64,000 nt of DNA from Xylocopa sonorina (lineage: Eukaryota; Arthropoda; Insecta; Hymenoptera; Apidae), in NCBI RefSeq assembly GCF_050948175.1, contig NC_135194.1, forward strand, positions 13,384,033 to 13,448,032, in the 5' to 3' direction. Positions 13,589 to 24,382 of this stretch are shown here, piece after piece. Under the pieces are notes generated by a model. It made no database searches. It was not told the DNA's origin and worked only from the letters and a program-made list of their open reading frames with translations. The translations under genes were made by a program, and so were the position numbers. The stretch's first letter is position 1. Every line of letters starts with the position of its first letter.

Positions 13589-16500
13589 ACAGAGGCGGTT
13601 GCAACCGGTTTGGCGGCAGTATTGGTTCGTATTTACGCGTGGGTCGCGTGCCTGGTGGCATAACGCCGGTCGTGCATCGGACACCCCTTTTCCTCGCAGC
13701 GAGAACCGTTCCAGGCGATATAGTGGCGCGCGTGCGTATCGTATATCATTGATAAACGTCCATACCGAGGCTCTTGCCCCGTTATCTTGGCCACCGTCTA
13801 CCCCGCCGTCGCTCCCGGTCTCGATCATCCCGACGCGCGATTTCAGTATCGCGATCTCTCCCGCCCGCTGCGATCTTCCTTACCAAGGAGGGACAGCCCC
13901 TGGAACCACGTTATTATCGCTCGACCTCGAACGGCAAATACGATGGAATGCTCGCGCTCGACGCAGATAACCCATCTAAGGCACGATTAATCCGTAACGA
14001 AGGACTACGGGTATATATAAAAGGGTGTCTCGCAGGATCCTCCTGTGCGTTGCGCGAGGGGTGGTTTTCTTTCGAAGCGCGACAACGAGGATTCCTCGTA
14101 GCTCACGCGACATCGATGTCGTCTCCTTAGTTAAAGACGATGATGACGATAAAATTGAGGCAACCGTTTGAATCTGGCCGCCTTCTTTCCAGCCGCGAAT
14201 GGAGAAGCATTTAGGTAGTCTCGTGGCTGCTTGTTGTCCGGCTCGCATCTCGCCACGGTGTTCCCTAATGGCGCATTAACGCGGTACCACCGCGCGCGTC
14301 TAAAAGGTGCTCCGCCTGAGCGAAATATAGCGGAGAGAGGGGGCGATGAAAAAGGAAAATGAGAAAAGAGCGACGAGTACGTACGAGTGGGAGCTGCAAG
14401 GAGGAGAGATAAGACGGAGAGAGCTGGCTGACAATCCTCACGTGTCGCTGCTGTAGCACCCGCGAAGTAGCGAGTGCATTTGCTCTGTCGGCCCGGCTAA
14501 ACATCGCGACTCCTCGTCTGCCGACATTTAGACGCCCGTGGGATTTAAAGGCCGCGCCACCGCTTCGTCAACATCGACCTATACCTCGTTGATCTTCTCA
14601 GCTTGCTCTATTTAACAAAATAAATCGACGGAGCTGAGTAAACGCTTCTACTAGACACTCGTGGTCCGCGTTTACGTAGGCTGTTGCTACTTAAAACTTC
14701 CGCGAGAGTAAACCGTATCCACTTTGAATTATGTTACGGCTGTGCACTGCAAATAAATCGTAGAATATCTGTCTATCGTTCAATACGAACACGACGCGAG
14801 GCTATAATTCCGAATACTTGGATGAGTCAAGTAGCGAGATCCGCGTAAACTCGGACCACTCTAAATTCCCTGCGTTAAGCAGCTCGAGCTGTGATCAAAG
14901 ACGAGCGACACGTTACATCCCAAAAAATTCACGGTCTCCACGCTCGAGTGGCTCATTTTTAACGCGATTAACCCCGATCACGTACCATTTAATCTCCCCA
15001 GCAGCGAAAATCGTCCCGTCTCCACGTGATTCTACATACATTCCGCAGAGACCTGTTCGTTGGGTCGCAGCACCGAATTTCTCTCTTCCTGGAGCGCTAG
15101 CGCGTCTCTCCCGACTCTTTCCAACGAATCGACTAGCAGCCACCAGCCGTGGACCGATGGTTCGTAGAGAAGGGTGGACCGGACAGCGTCCAGTAGCCCG
15201 GGGTGGTACCAGCAGCCCCTGATACCGGCTGCTAACCAGCCACTGCAGCGTTCTCTGGTTCCCAGGACTAATGTTCCCTCGGGCTTTGGATGCCTGCTAC
15301 TATCTCTGCACACTTGGTGGAACTCTTCTCCCTCTTCATCTCTGTCTCTCTCTCTCTTCCTCCACGAGGCCAGCAGAGCCGCCCTCTCCTCGCCAGTCGT
15401 CATAATAAAGGACCGATCTCGGAGATAACCTCGCGGCGGCGGTCCTCGTAAACCGCTTTGCATACGCGGCAAAAGAAACGTTAATCACAGAACCATCTGG
15501 GCGATGGCGAACGACGTCCGCAGCTTTTACGCCGCGTAATCGAGTCAGGCGAGGGTAATAAAGCGGGAATTAACGCGTCGTACTTCATCTTGCCTCGCCC
15601 CTTGACACTGCGATTCGTTCTCGACAGGGTGTCCCTGCTTTTTTTTTCTCGCTGGACGTAATTGAACGTTTGACTGCTGAGGGCGTGAAATTTCGAGAGG
15701 AGTGTTCTCTCCTTTAACCCTCTACGGTACAATGGTCCGATCATTGTATTACTACAAGCCCAGAGACACGAGTGACGGAGGATATTTTATTACGAATCCG
15801 CCGTACTCCGATGGGTTAAGCGACTTCTTTTCACCAGCCGAGGCTCGACGGATGCTCGAAATTGACAGAAAGAAGACCTCGCGGAGCTAACGAAGTGGAT
15901 GCGAACAGCCGGCCGGGGAGAGGAATTTCTTCCGTCGAAAGTGAATGCAGAAGGTCACCGACCCGAAAGGGTCAAACAGCGAACGCGTCGGGGAGAGGAA
16001 ACGAAAGCTCGCATCTGAATGAGTTAAGGGCCAAAGCCCCTTCGTTACGAATATCCTTCGAGACCAGCAACCACCGCGCGCAGCCAGTGTTCTCCACCCT
16101 CCAGCGCGCGCCCTCTTCGTCGAAGCCTCTGAAGAGACGCGATAATTTCGAGATCGCGGCGGCGGCTGCTCGGCCAAGCCCGGAAGAAAGCTCGCGTGAG
16201 AACGTCGCGTAATTTTCCGGCGATAGGCCGCGTGGGCCCGCCCCATAAATTCCGTCCGTCCTCTCCCGTTTGGCGACGGTCCAGTCGACGCGATCGTGGA
16301 CCCAACGGACCGTACATGCTCGTCCGCGAAGGAAAGCTGCTTCCCTGCTGGCCGGCAGGACCAATATTTTTGACGATTAAGGGCGTAGGCGGAGGCTGGC
16401 CCGTGCCCTCGAGGGCTGGGGGAAATTGAATCGTACGGTTTTTCCCGTGCGTTCCTTCCTTCGAAGTCGTTCCCGTTGTCGTTGGCCTCTGTCCAGAAAA

Positions 16501-17832
16501 TATAACCCATCGCCGTCGGTGGCTCGGCCTCCTACGCTTCGCTCCATCTTGCTCCAGCCTCTCCTCTCAAGCTGCTCGCCATCCGGAGCCATTCGCGAAA
16601 CGGTCCGCACGAAGTGGCAGCCGATAAATATCGAAACACTTAGCCCCTGTTTTCATAGTGGCTGAATTTGATGTTCGAGAGCCACTGGACGTCTTTCTTA
16701 CGGCCACTTCGCACTGCACCGCCCTCGCTGCTTTTTTTCTCCCCCCCCGTCTCTTAATCCGTCGGTATTTTTCTTGGCCCCCGTTCCTTGATCGCCTTCG
16801 TCCTTTCATTTCGCCTCAATGGGTCTCCACTTCTTTTCTTTGCTGATAGAATCGTCGAGCGATAGGAGGGGCGTTATTTACACTATCGTTGCGCGGCTTG
16901 AATTCGGTACGAATAGCAAGGAACACGCGATTATACGGTGAAATAATTTGCGGCCGTATTATCCGGGACCATTTCTCGGTCAGAAATCTGGGAAGATAAT
17001 CGCGGGATTAATTTAACGGAATATTCGCGGTTATAAAGCTAATTGGATTCTTCTCTACGGGGAAGTGAATTTTTCCCCTACGTCCTGCTTTTAATTTGTT
17101 TTCCATTTTCATTTGCGAAGATTAAAACGGAAGTGGATATACGATATCGATGTGGATTCGTATAAAATAGCCCGCGTTTTCGCGCAGAAGGAGCTCGAAT
17201 TAAATCTGATTAGCGAGAGAGTCGACGCTGCCCGTAAATTTGATAGGCGAGGGTTAATGGAAAAGACACACGAGACGATAATTTGAAGCGGCGGTTCTCG
17301 CGGTCTCGCAACGACGCGCTCTCACGGTTTCAGAAGAGAGAAAGACAGAGTGAGAGAGGGAGAGAGACCTGGAGGGATGAACGTTTTAAAAATACAGAAA
17401 ATAGAAAATATCCAGGGGAAACTCTCTGTTGTGCCTCATTATTTCGAATTATCAGCTTCCTCTTAATAATTCACTGAAAATATACATACTTTTAATCAGA
17501 GGAAAAACATCATCGTATTTACCAATTTATTCCATCATTTCGGAATATACAATCGAAATGACTGGCCGAATAATTTCACGCTTCGCCGCCATTTATTTAC
17601 GAGAACCACGTCCGTGGATCGCGCACAGCGCAATCGGCGAATCTGAGAAACCTTGAGTCGAAGTAAATCCCATCGAGTCGATTGAAGTCTGAAAGCTACC
17701 CTTCTCAACTTAATAGCATAAATAGTCGAATAATCCTCTGAAAAAAATCCGGCGAATTGTCAGACGCCGCTAGCTTTGGCCGTTCGACTCGCGGTTGTGT
17801 TCAGGTGTCGAAGAGAGATCAGAAGTCGTTAA

Positions 17833-17859
17833 CGAACAGCCCAACGACTGGGCTGTTCG
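17833..17859. other. Perfect 11-bp stem-loop
   Basis: CGAACAGCCCA at 17833-17843 and TGGGCTGTTCG at 17849-17859 are exact reverse complements around the 5-nt loop ACGAC. This is the longest perfect short-loop hairpin I noticed in the window. It is too short for a typical animal microRNA precursor, and the bases outside the stem do not extend the pairing. No T-run terminator follows it. It could be a chance palindrome, a protein site or part of a transposon end. Confidence 0.5.
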
Positions 17860-20800
17860 CCTGGTTTTGTTCACGAAAACGTGAACCGTCGGCCCGCGTT
17901 GAACGAGGGACGAAAGATACGCGAGAGACGGTGATAATTATGCGGAGGAGGGAACCAACCGCGCCTGGGAGGCATCGTTCGTCGGCGGGCGCATCGAGTT
18001 TATCTTTGTACGGCCGGGTGAATAGGACCGCGGCTACGAATTCACCGCGACAGCATAACGGATATCCTATTATCCATTAACATATAATCGGGTCGACGAC
18101 ACCGCCGCGTGGCACTATCGTCCGTTCGAGGGCTCATCGATTTCGTCGGGACGTTGCCCGGCTGTCTCCGTTCTCCCGTTCCTCGCGATTCACCGCCGCG
18201 GTATTTCGAGCGCCACGCCGATCCCAGACGGGGTCGCGTCTCGTTAAACGGCCGGAATAATTGTCCGTCACGCGGCTGGGGCCGTCGCTCGAATTAGAAA
18301 CGTCGCGGATCGTCGAACGATCGAACAACGCGGGGACTCCTGAAAGATTCAGACGAACCCCCGCACGGGAGGTCGACCACCTTTTCGGCACTATTTTCGT
18401 ATGCACCTCGTCCCGTATTTATTCGTACACTTTTCGTTTCCCCATTTGATCGACGAGCGCGAAATTAGAGTCTGAGGCATCGAATTTTAATGGTCGACTC
18501 GCGCATTAATATCGTACTATATTCATTTCCACCCCTTCTGGTTCTTACATGTGTTCGTCATACGTCTGCCCGCTGTTCGTTCTCAAACGTGACGCTAAAT
18601 TTTTCAACCGTTACTTCATAGTTTTAGTATTTAAAGCGCGAATCGATTAAGATTTCATCCCCTTATGACAGCGTAGAACGTTAATGGTATCTTCATTTTC
18701 GACGAACTGTCTCGCGTTCGAATTTTCAGAACTCGTTCATCCAACCGGCAATTATCTCGTCTCAGGAAGAGACTCGTTCCCTCTTTTCGTAGGCTCCATT
18801 GTCAAACGTCATTTCGCGACGATGGTTCTTGCAAATTGCCAATTTGCGGCTTTCAGTTTCGTCGCTGGAAAAGTGGTTTCGAAGGACGAAGACGCTTCGT
18901 ACGACTCTGCCGCTCTCCGCTTGGAAACTTCGCAACGCTCTCGAGGAGGCGATTATTTAGGTTAACCGGACGAGGTTTTCGGTCCACGATTTTCATTCAG
19001 CTCGGTTAACTCAGTCTCCGTAAATCACAACGATTGCTAATCAAGAGAAAAAGCTCTCATTCGCGGAACAAATTTCTATCGCGTCTCCTCGTTTGCGAGC
19101 GTCTTCGTTTAATTCCCAGACGACAGCCAGGCTCGACTAATCTGCGAAGCATGCGCGCATCATCCGAGGTCACGTTTCACGGTATTTGCATCAGTGGGAC
19201 AAGAAGGTAGGAGAGGAGGGCAGTCTCCCCTGAAGCGGATCGCGCATAAAGCCGCTCTAACGAGGCCTCGATTTATCGAACACGCAGTTACCTCTTTCCG
19301 GACGCGCTGTCATTACGTGGCATTATGCGGTTTTCCCGTTTGAAGTGTTAATCAACCGGCCGCCGCATTCCTGGCCGCGCGTAAACGAACTCTAAATAGC
19401 CCGAAACGTAAACAGGCTGTCACGTCGAAAAAGGGCTGCTTTTCACCCTATCCGTTCCCGCCGTTTCCCATTCGTTTCTCTCTTCCTCTCTCTCTCCTTG
19501 TTTCTCCTCTTTCACTCGCAACTGCCTGTGCCCGTCGTTTTTCCTGTCGCTTTGTATTCGATATCGCGACACAACCCTTTTGCCGAGCACCAAAGAGCCG
19601 AGAGAAACGAACTTGAACGCGGCGCAACAAATCACAGTGGAACGAGTCAACGCTTTCCGCTCTGGTTCTTCGCGGTACCATATTCATACGTCTGGGCTCT
19701 GCTGGTACCATCTAACCCTGTTTATCAGTTTCAAATTTTATTAGGAAATCGCAAGAGAAGGGATGAGCTCATGCGAGAGATATTACTGACTTCATTAGCG
19801 ATATAAACTACAATTAATCAGACAGATTCAATCAACTAGAAGCATCACTGTTCTCGTCTGTATTTCAACGCAGCAAAGTTAAATGGATCTATTATTTGCA
19901 CAACATATCGCGTTACGCCTACGCAGTCCTGGATGGAATCATTTTTCTATCCTCTGTCTGTGAGGCTAATCGAATCGAGTCGAAGGCCGCCGCGGTATTC
20001 GCAGCGAGATCAAAGCTCCATATGCATATCCTCGCGCGACGCCCGTGGCCAAAGGGCGGCGATTCACCGGGCGAGGGCTGATGGGAAAAAAGGTATCGCC
20101 ATCGGGGGTTGGGAGGCGCGGCGGGGGTGTGAACGAGGCGAGAGGTGAGGCGAGCCGCAACGCGGGCACCGGATCCCACGCAGCTGCGTGCGGTAATGCG
20201 AGCCAGTAATTACGTTATTCGCAGCTGATTGCCGCCACGCCGCCCATAGCAGCGTTCCGCGTTTAACGCGATTATCAAGGAATCGATCACTTATTCCCGG
20301 CCGTCCCGCTATTCCCAACTTTCCGCCTCTCTCGCGCGTACGCGACCGGTTTCCCAGGCTCCCTCTGCCGCGACGTCCCTCGTTCTTCAAGGGCCCGTCG
20401 AAAAGTCGCTGCTGATTGGACGACGGGGGCGCAATTAATGTGGCACGTGGACGAACACGCGAAAGAAGCTGAAGAGGAGGATCAGCGGCGCGTCTCCCTT
20501 TGCTAATGAGCCAGAGACACCGGCCAGAGCTGGTCGCCCCACGAAGAGAGCGCACTTCTTCGTCTCTTTACGTGTTTGTCCACCGGCTCGCGCGACAGGA
20601 TGGGGTTAATTATTTAGGGACAGCGAGCGTTTCTGTTTCATCCCGCCAATCGAGCGCCTTTGTCGAGCTATAAGTCACGGGCGGAGGTATTACGGTCGTC
20701 GGATGCTGCTTTGTAGCAACAAGTTCACCTGTACACACCAAACTCTCGAATTACTCCCGTAGCTACGACTAGTCGCGAATCGAGAAGAAAGAGGGTAGAT

Positions 20801-21282
20801 ACGTCACGAGATAAGGTCTCTCGAAGTAGCTCGATTCGACAAAAGAAAGCTCGTGGGAGCAGGGCGCCCGAGTACTTTCTCAGGTAACGTTCTCCACGGG
20901 CGTCCATCGAGCATTCCGCTCACCCTCGGCCCCTTCTCTTACCCTCACACCCCTTTTTCTTCTTCTCCCTCTCTGTTCGAGGGCCGTTTGAAAAATCGAA
21001 ACGTCGCAAAGAGTTCCCGTGGGAGAGGGTGGAAAGGGGTTCGAGAGGTCGCGCGTTTGCTCTCCTTTCGCCGTGGGACTTTATCAGCGTGCCACTGCTT
21101 CGGCTGAAGCGAAACCTCGGTTTTTGCGACGGACCAGGGAAGTGTACCTCGAATGGGGTTCCAACGTTTTCGTGCCGGCGGAACCGTCTCATTTGCATAA
21201 TGCTGTTAGTACTGGTTGGGCGGCGATGGGGTGGGTGGTGGCCAGCCGTGGACGGGGGAATTGCACTTCGAGAGAAAGTGAA

Positions 21283-21303
21283 ACGACGACGACGACGACG
21301 ACG
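21283..21303. repeat. (ACG)7 microsatellite
   Basis: Seven perfect tandem copies of ACG, followed by GTGG. Confidence 0.9.
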
Positions 21304-21488
21304 GTGGAAACAGCCACCGGGTGGAGACTGCCGTTCCAAGACTGCGGAAGCGTGTCACTGAAAAGTGAATTCGCTTTCTTCCACCCCCGCGCTGTGGCTA
21401 TTGTTCCGCTGCGTTCCATCCCTTATTTTCTCGTCAATCCGTTGACGCGATCTACCAGTGGATATACGAAATAAATGACATTCAATTC

Positions 21489-21511
21489 CTAACGAACTCT
21501 GTCTTCGTTAG
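21489..21511. other. Perfect 8-bp stem-loop
   Basis: CTAACGAA at 21489-21496 and TTCGTTAG at 21504-21511 are exact reverse complements around a 7-nt loop. No further pairing is seen beyond the arms. Function unknown. Confidence 0.4.
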
Positions 21512-23822
21512 CTTCGTCTCGTCACGATTTCCGTCTCGAACAGAGGCGGCACGGACGAGAGCCATCGCACGGATGAAAGTCCTTTATCGTCGCGTTGATG
21601 TCGCGCTAAAAACGGGAGAACGGTCCGCGCGATGGGCCAGGGTGAGGGGATTTTGAATGACGGGCACGTTCCTGCAATATGCATAACCGGGACCCGAACA
21701 CGGGAAACCTCTTTGTGAGGCGCGACCGGTCCGCTAAATCATTCACTACCGTGGACCGTCTCGGATGACTAATTAACGCCGCAACAGATCGCTTTGTCGA
21801 GACGTTTCGGCTTATCTAATCAATCAGATCCCGACCAGTGACTATCCATTGATAGTTTTATCTGGCCACATGAACGCGATCAAAGGCGTGCATTGAACTT
21901 GGTTTAGACGCACAAACTTCATTACGCAAGATATTTGACAACGGTTACCAAAAGATACGAAATTGCGCAGGGTAAAATAGTTTGGTACAATTATTTCTAG
22001 CAAACTCGAAGAGAATTCAATCTATTTTCCAATTCATTTCACTCGACCACTCGAGAAACTCTCGTCATATTCTCGGATAACGATCGCCTCGCAATCTCAC
22101 AATCCTCCCCAACGTCATTCCCACGGAATGGTAGCTACCATCTAAAAATTCTCCCTCGATAAGAGCAACGACACCCCAGGACGATCCTTAAGACAATCGA
22201 GCGTTCGACTGTTCGAGTTCGCGTCGGAAAAATCAATTTCCTTTCAGCGTACGACGACGCTAAATAGTATCCTCGGCGACGTCCGTCCTTGGCGATGTCA
22301 CGCTGGTTCCGAGAGTCCTCCTCCTCCTCCTTCTGACGTCGTTATTCGAGGATCGACGCGGGCCCACGCGAACGAGCCTTTTCAGACCGATCGAACGTTT
22401 TGAATTAACGGCCGTCGGACGGAGGGGCGGTGACGGGCCAAGGGGCTGTTTTTATCGGGACCGATACGGGAGTGGTCGATGTCCCCGGGTAAGGAGAGGC
22501 TATAAACCAGGAGTTGCGAACAAATCAATGTGAGTGGTTTCGAGCGGCGGGACTGGCCGTGGAAAGGAGGAGCCCGAGGGAGAGGGTCGCTCATTTACTT
22601 TGACGGCCTACACGGCCGCATGTGAACCCACGCCGGCGGAAACTATCAATTCGACGATCGAGGAACCGTTCCTCCGACCTGAGGACAGCCACCCCTCAAC
22701 GCTCGCTCTTCGCGTTCGCGTTTCACCGAAATTCTACGATTTGTGTAGATTGCGAGCTGTTGAATGAACTAATTCACATTTTTTATTCTTAGTGTTTCGT
22801 CCTCGACTTTTGAGCGAGGGAATTTTCAAGTCTGGTTACCCTCGAGTGAATGTATCTCAGTGGTTCCTTTTGTGGTCCCTGGTTTCTTACTGACTCACGC
22901 GTTGCTCGTGTCCAAGCATTCCTAGAAGACACGTCTCCAAAATTCTCGAGCGGTCGTTCACTCCTCCGTGTCGAGGAGTACACTCGGGACACTCGTCTTT
23001 TAGGGTTCTATAATTCCACGCTAAATCTTCCTCTAGTGCCAGACTTTGGACGTCGATAATATTCCATAATTGGCACAGTTTATGGAGCAACATTACTTCG
23101 AAATCCACGATTCAGAGAGGCGACCGTGGGTTCTTCGTTACTCGATTAACTGACAGTTAATTAAACTGATAATGATCACCGTCGACTAGCAAATCTATAA
23201 CCAATAGCCTGTTTCTTCGTCTCCGGATTGAAACTTTCCAGAACTCGAGGCGGTCCAAACGGACCCGAGTTGCACGACTGAAAAGAGATCTCGCGAGGAG
23301 ACGAGAGAGGTCTGCGGCTGACAGACGACCGTTGGACAACGGAAGTCCAGGAATTGAAAGCGAGCGCGTTTACCGAGGAAAAGGGCACGCAGGGGTTGAA
23401 GTTGTTCTCCTCGAAGGGCTCTCGAGTTTTATAGACCGCCGTGAAGCGCGTCTGAACGAACTCTGCTTGTCTTCGATCGACCTTAACCGCGTGGAGTCTT
23501 CGAGGAAATCATCTGGAAAATGCTCCTTCAATGCCAATTCTAAACGCAGTTCTGTGCGCGTGTGTGCTTTTTTTTATCGCGTTAACAAGGCGTCTAACGA
23601 GTCCACGATTAACGAGGAGACATTGTCGAAGGCGAGAGGAAGGAGGCTGCCGCGAGAGGCGAGAAGCTGGCGTTACATGGTGGACAATAAAATCATCGCG
23701 AGGCGGAGGTCGTCTGGAGTTTAAAATTAGTGTGGCAGCGCGAGCACCGGGAACTTTCTCGCCGCATAAGAATCAATTGTTCTTTCCAACTTTCTTAATA
23801 GCCCGGGCGAGTCTTAAGACGC

Positions 23823-23859
23823 CGTTGCGAGTTTCGCAACGACGCTCGTTGCAGCAACG
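23823..23859. other. Two adjacent perfect short inverted repeats
   Basis: CGTTGCGA at 23823-23830 pairs with TCGCAACG at 23834-23841 around a 3-nt loop. Six bases later CGTTGC at 23847-23852 and GCAACG at 23854-23859 form a second dyad around one A. Both share the core CGTTGC. The pair lies about 230 bp upstream of the hairpin-dense block that starts at 24087. Confidence 0.45.
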
Positions 23860-24086
23860 TGTGACGTCGTGGATCGCGTCAAGGGAACGGAGGCATTGTC
23901 GCGCCCAGTTTCCACGTGGCAAAGACTACTGGCGTCAGTTCTGCTGCGCGTGTGTAAACGTGTCGATTCAACCGGCGTCTCTAAGCATCGCTGCAGAAAA
24001 AACGAAGAATAGGTACCTATGGCTTTCAGCTAACAATAGCCAACTTCTTTAGCGGACTGCACGCGAAGGCATAAAAGAAATAGTCA

Positions 24087-24382
24087 TTAGGAACTGTAAT
24101 AAAGTTCCTAAAGGCGTAGTACAGAGTGTACACGTCGGTGTGCCGGTTAAATACTAATTGAGAACTATAGTAACGCGAACCAGAGCTGCGCGAGCATAGG
24201 CGCCATTAAATTAACATGCTCTAGGACGCCAGTAAATTCACCACGTTGAAACCTGGCGTTACTCTCAAAGTAGCTATTCTTTATCCCCTATACAGGGGCA
24301 TGATACCAAGAAAGTAGCTTAAGTGTATCGTAGCCGTGATATAGAGGCGCTATCGACAGCTGGAATCCCCGCTAGCGAGGGG
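24087..24382. other. Hairpin-dense block, candidate structured RNA or unknown repeat
   Basis: Five local stem-loops can be read here. (1) TTAGGAACT 24087-24095 with AGTTCCTAA 24103-24111, 9 bp and a 7-nt loop. (2) GTACA 24119-24123 with TGTAC 24127-24131. (3) GAGCAT 24192-24197 with ATGCTC 24216-24221. (4) ACGCCAG 24226-24232 with CTGGCGT 24253-24259. (5) CCCCT 24285-24289 with AGGGG 24294-24298. A CCCC/GGGG dyad lies at 24367-24370 and 24379-24382. The 9-mer AAAGTAGCT occurs twice, at 24267 and 24311, on either side of stem 5. No long open frame covers the block. I did not recognise any known RNA family: I saw no tRNA boxes and nothing resembling 5S, spliceosomal, 7SK or RNase P RNAs. There is no T-run suggesting RNA polymerase III termination. 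The strand is unknown because stems read equally both ways. Confidence 0.3.

Larger units (their letters stand above)
1..23822. other. Non-coding upstream sequence, first part
   Basis: No exon with a recognisable protein family was found here on either strand. Open stretches up to about 200 codons occur, but they overlap one another in several frames, lack recognisable domains and fit chance in CpG-rich, stop-poor DNA. The segment alternates CpG-rich sequence with A/T-rich islands carrying TAAT/ATTA motifs, for example around 16900-17130. It contains short microsatellites, alternating purine-pyrimidine tracts and small perfect inverted repeats listed separately. It may be part of a long 5' intron of the kinesin gene whose exons begin at 47818, or intergenic flank; the sequence alone does not decide. 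Short exons under about 60 codons could have been missed. Confidence 0.6.

Noticed and set aside
24087..24382. Reading the hairpin block as a dicistrovirus-type IRES, a group I intron core or an RNase P RNA
   Set aside because: Conserved sequence elements of these families could not be matched by eye. Only the unassigned description is kept.
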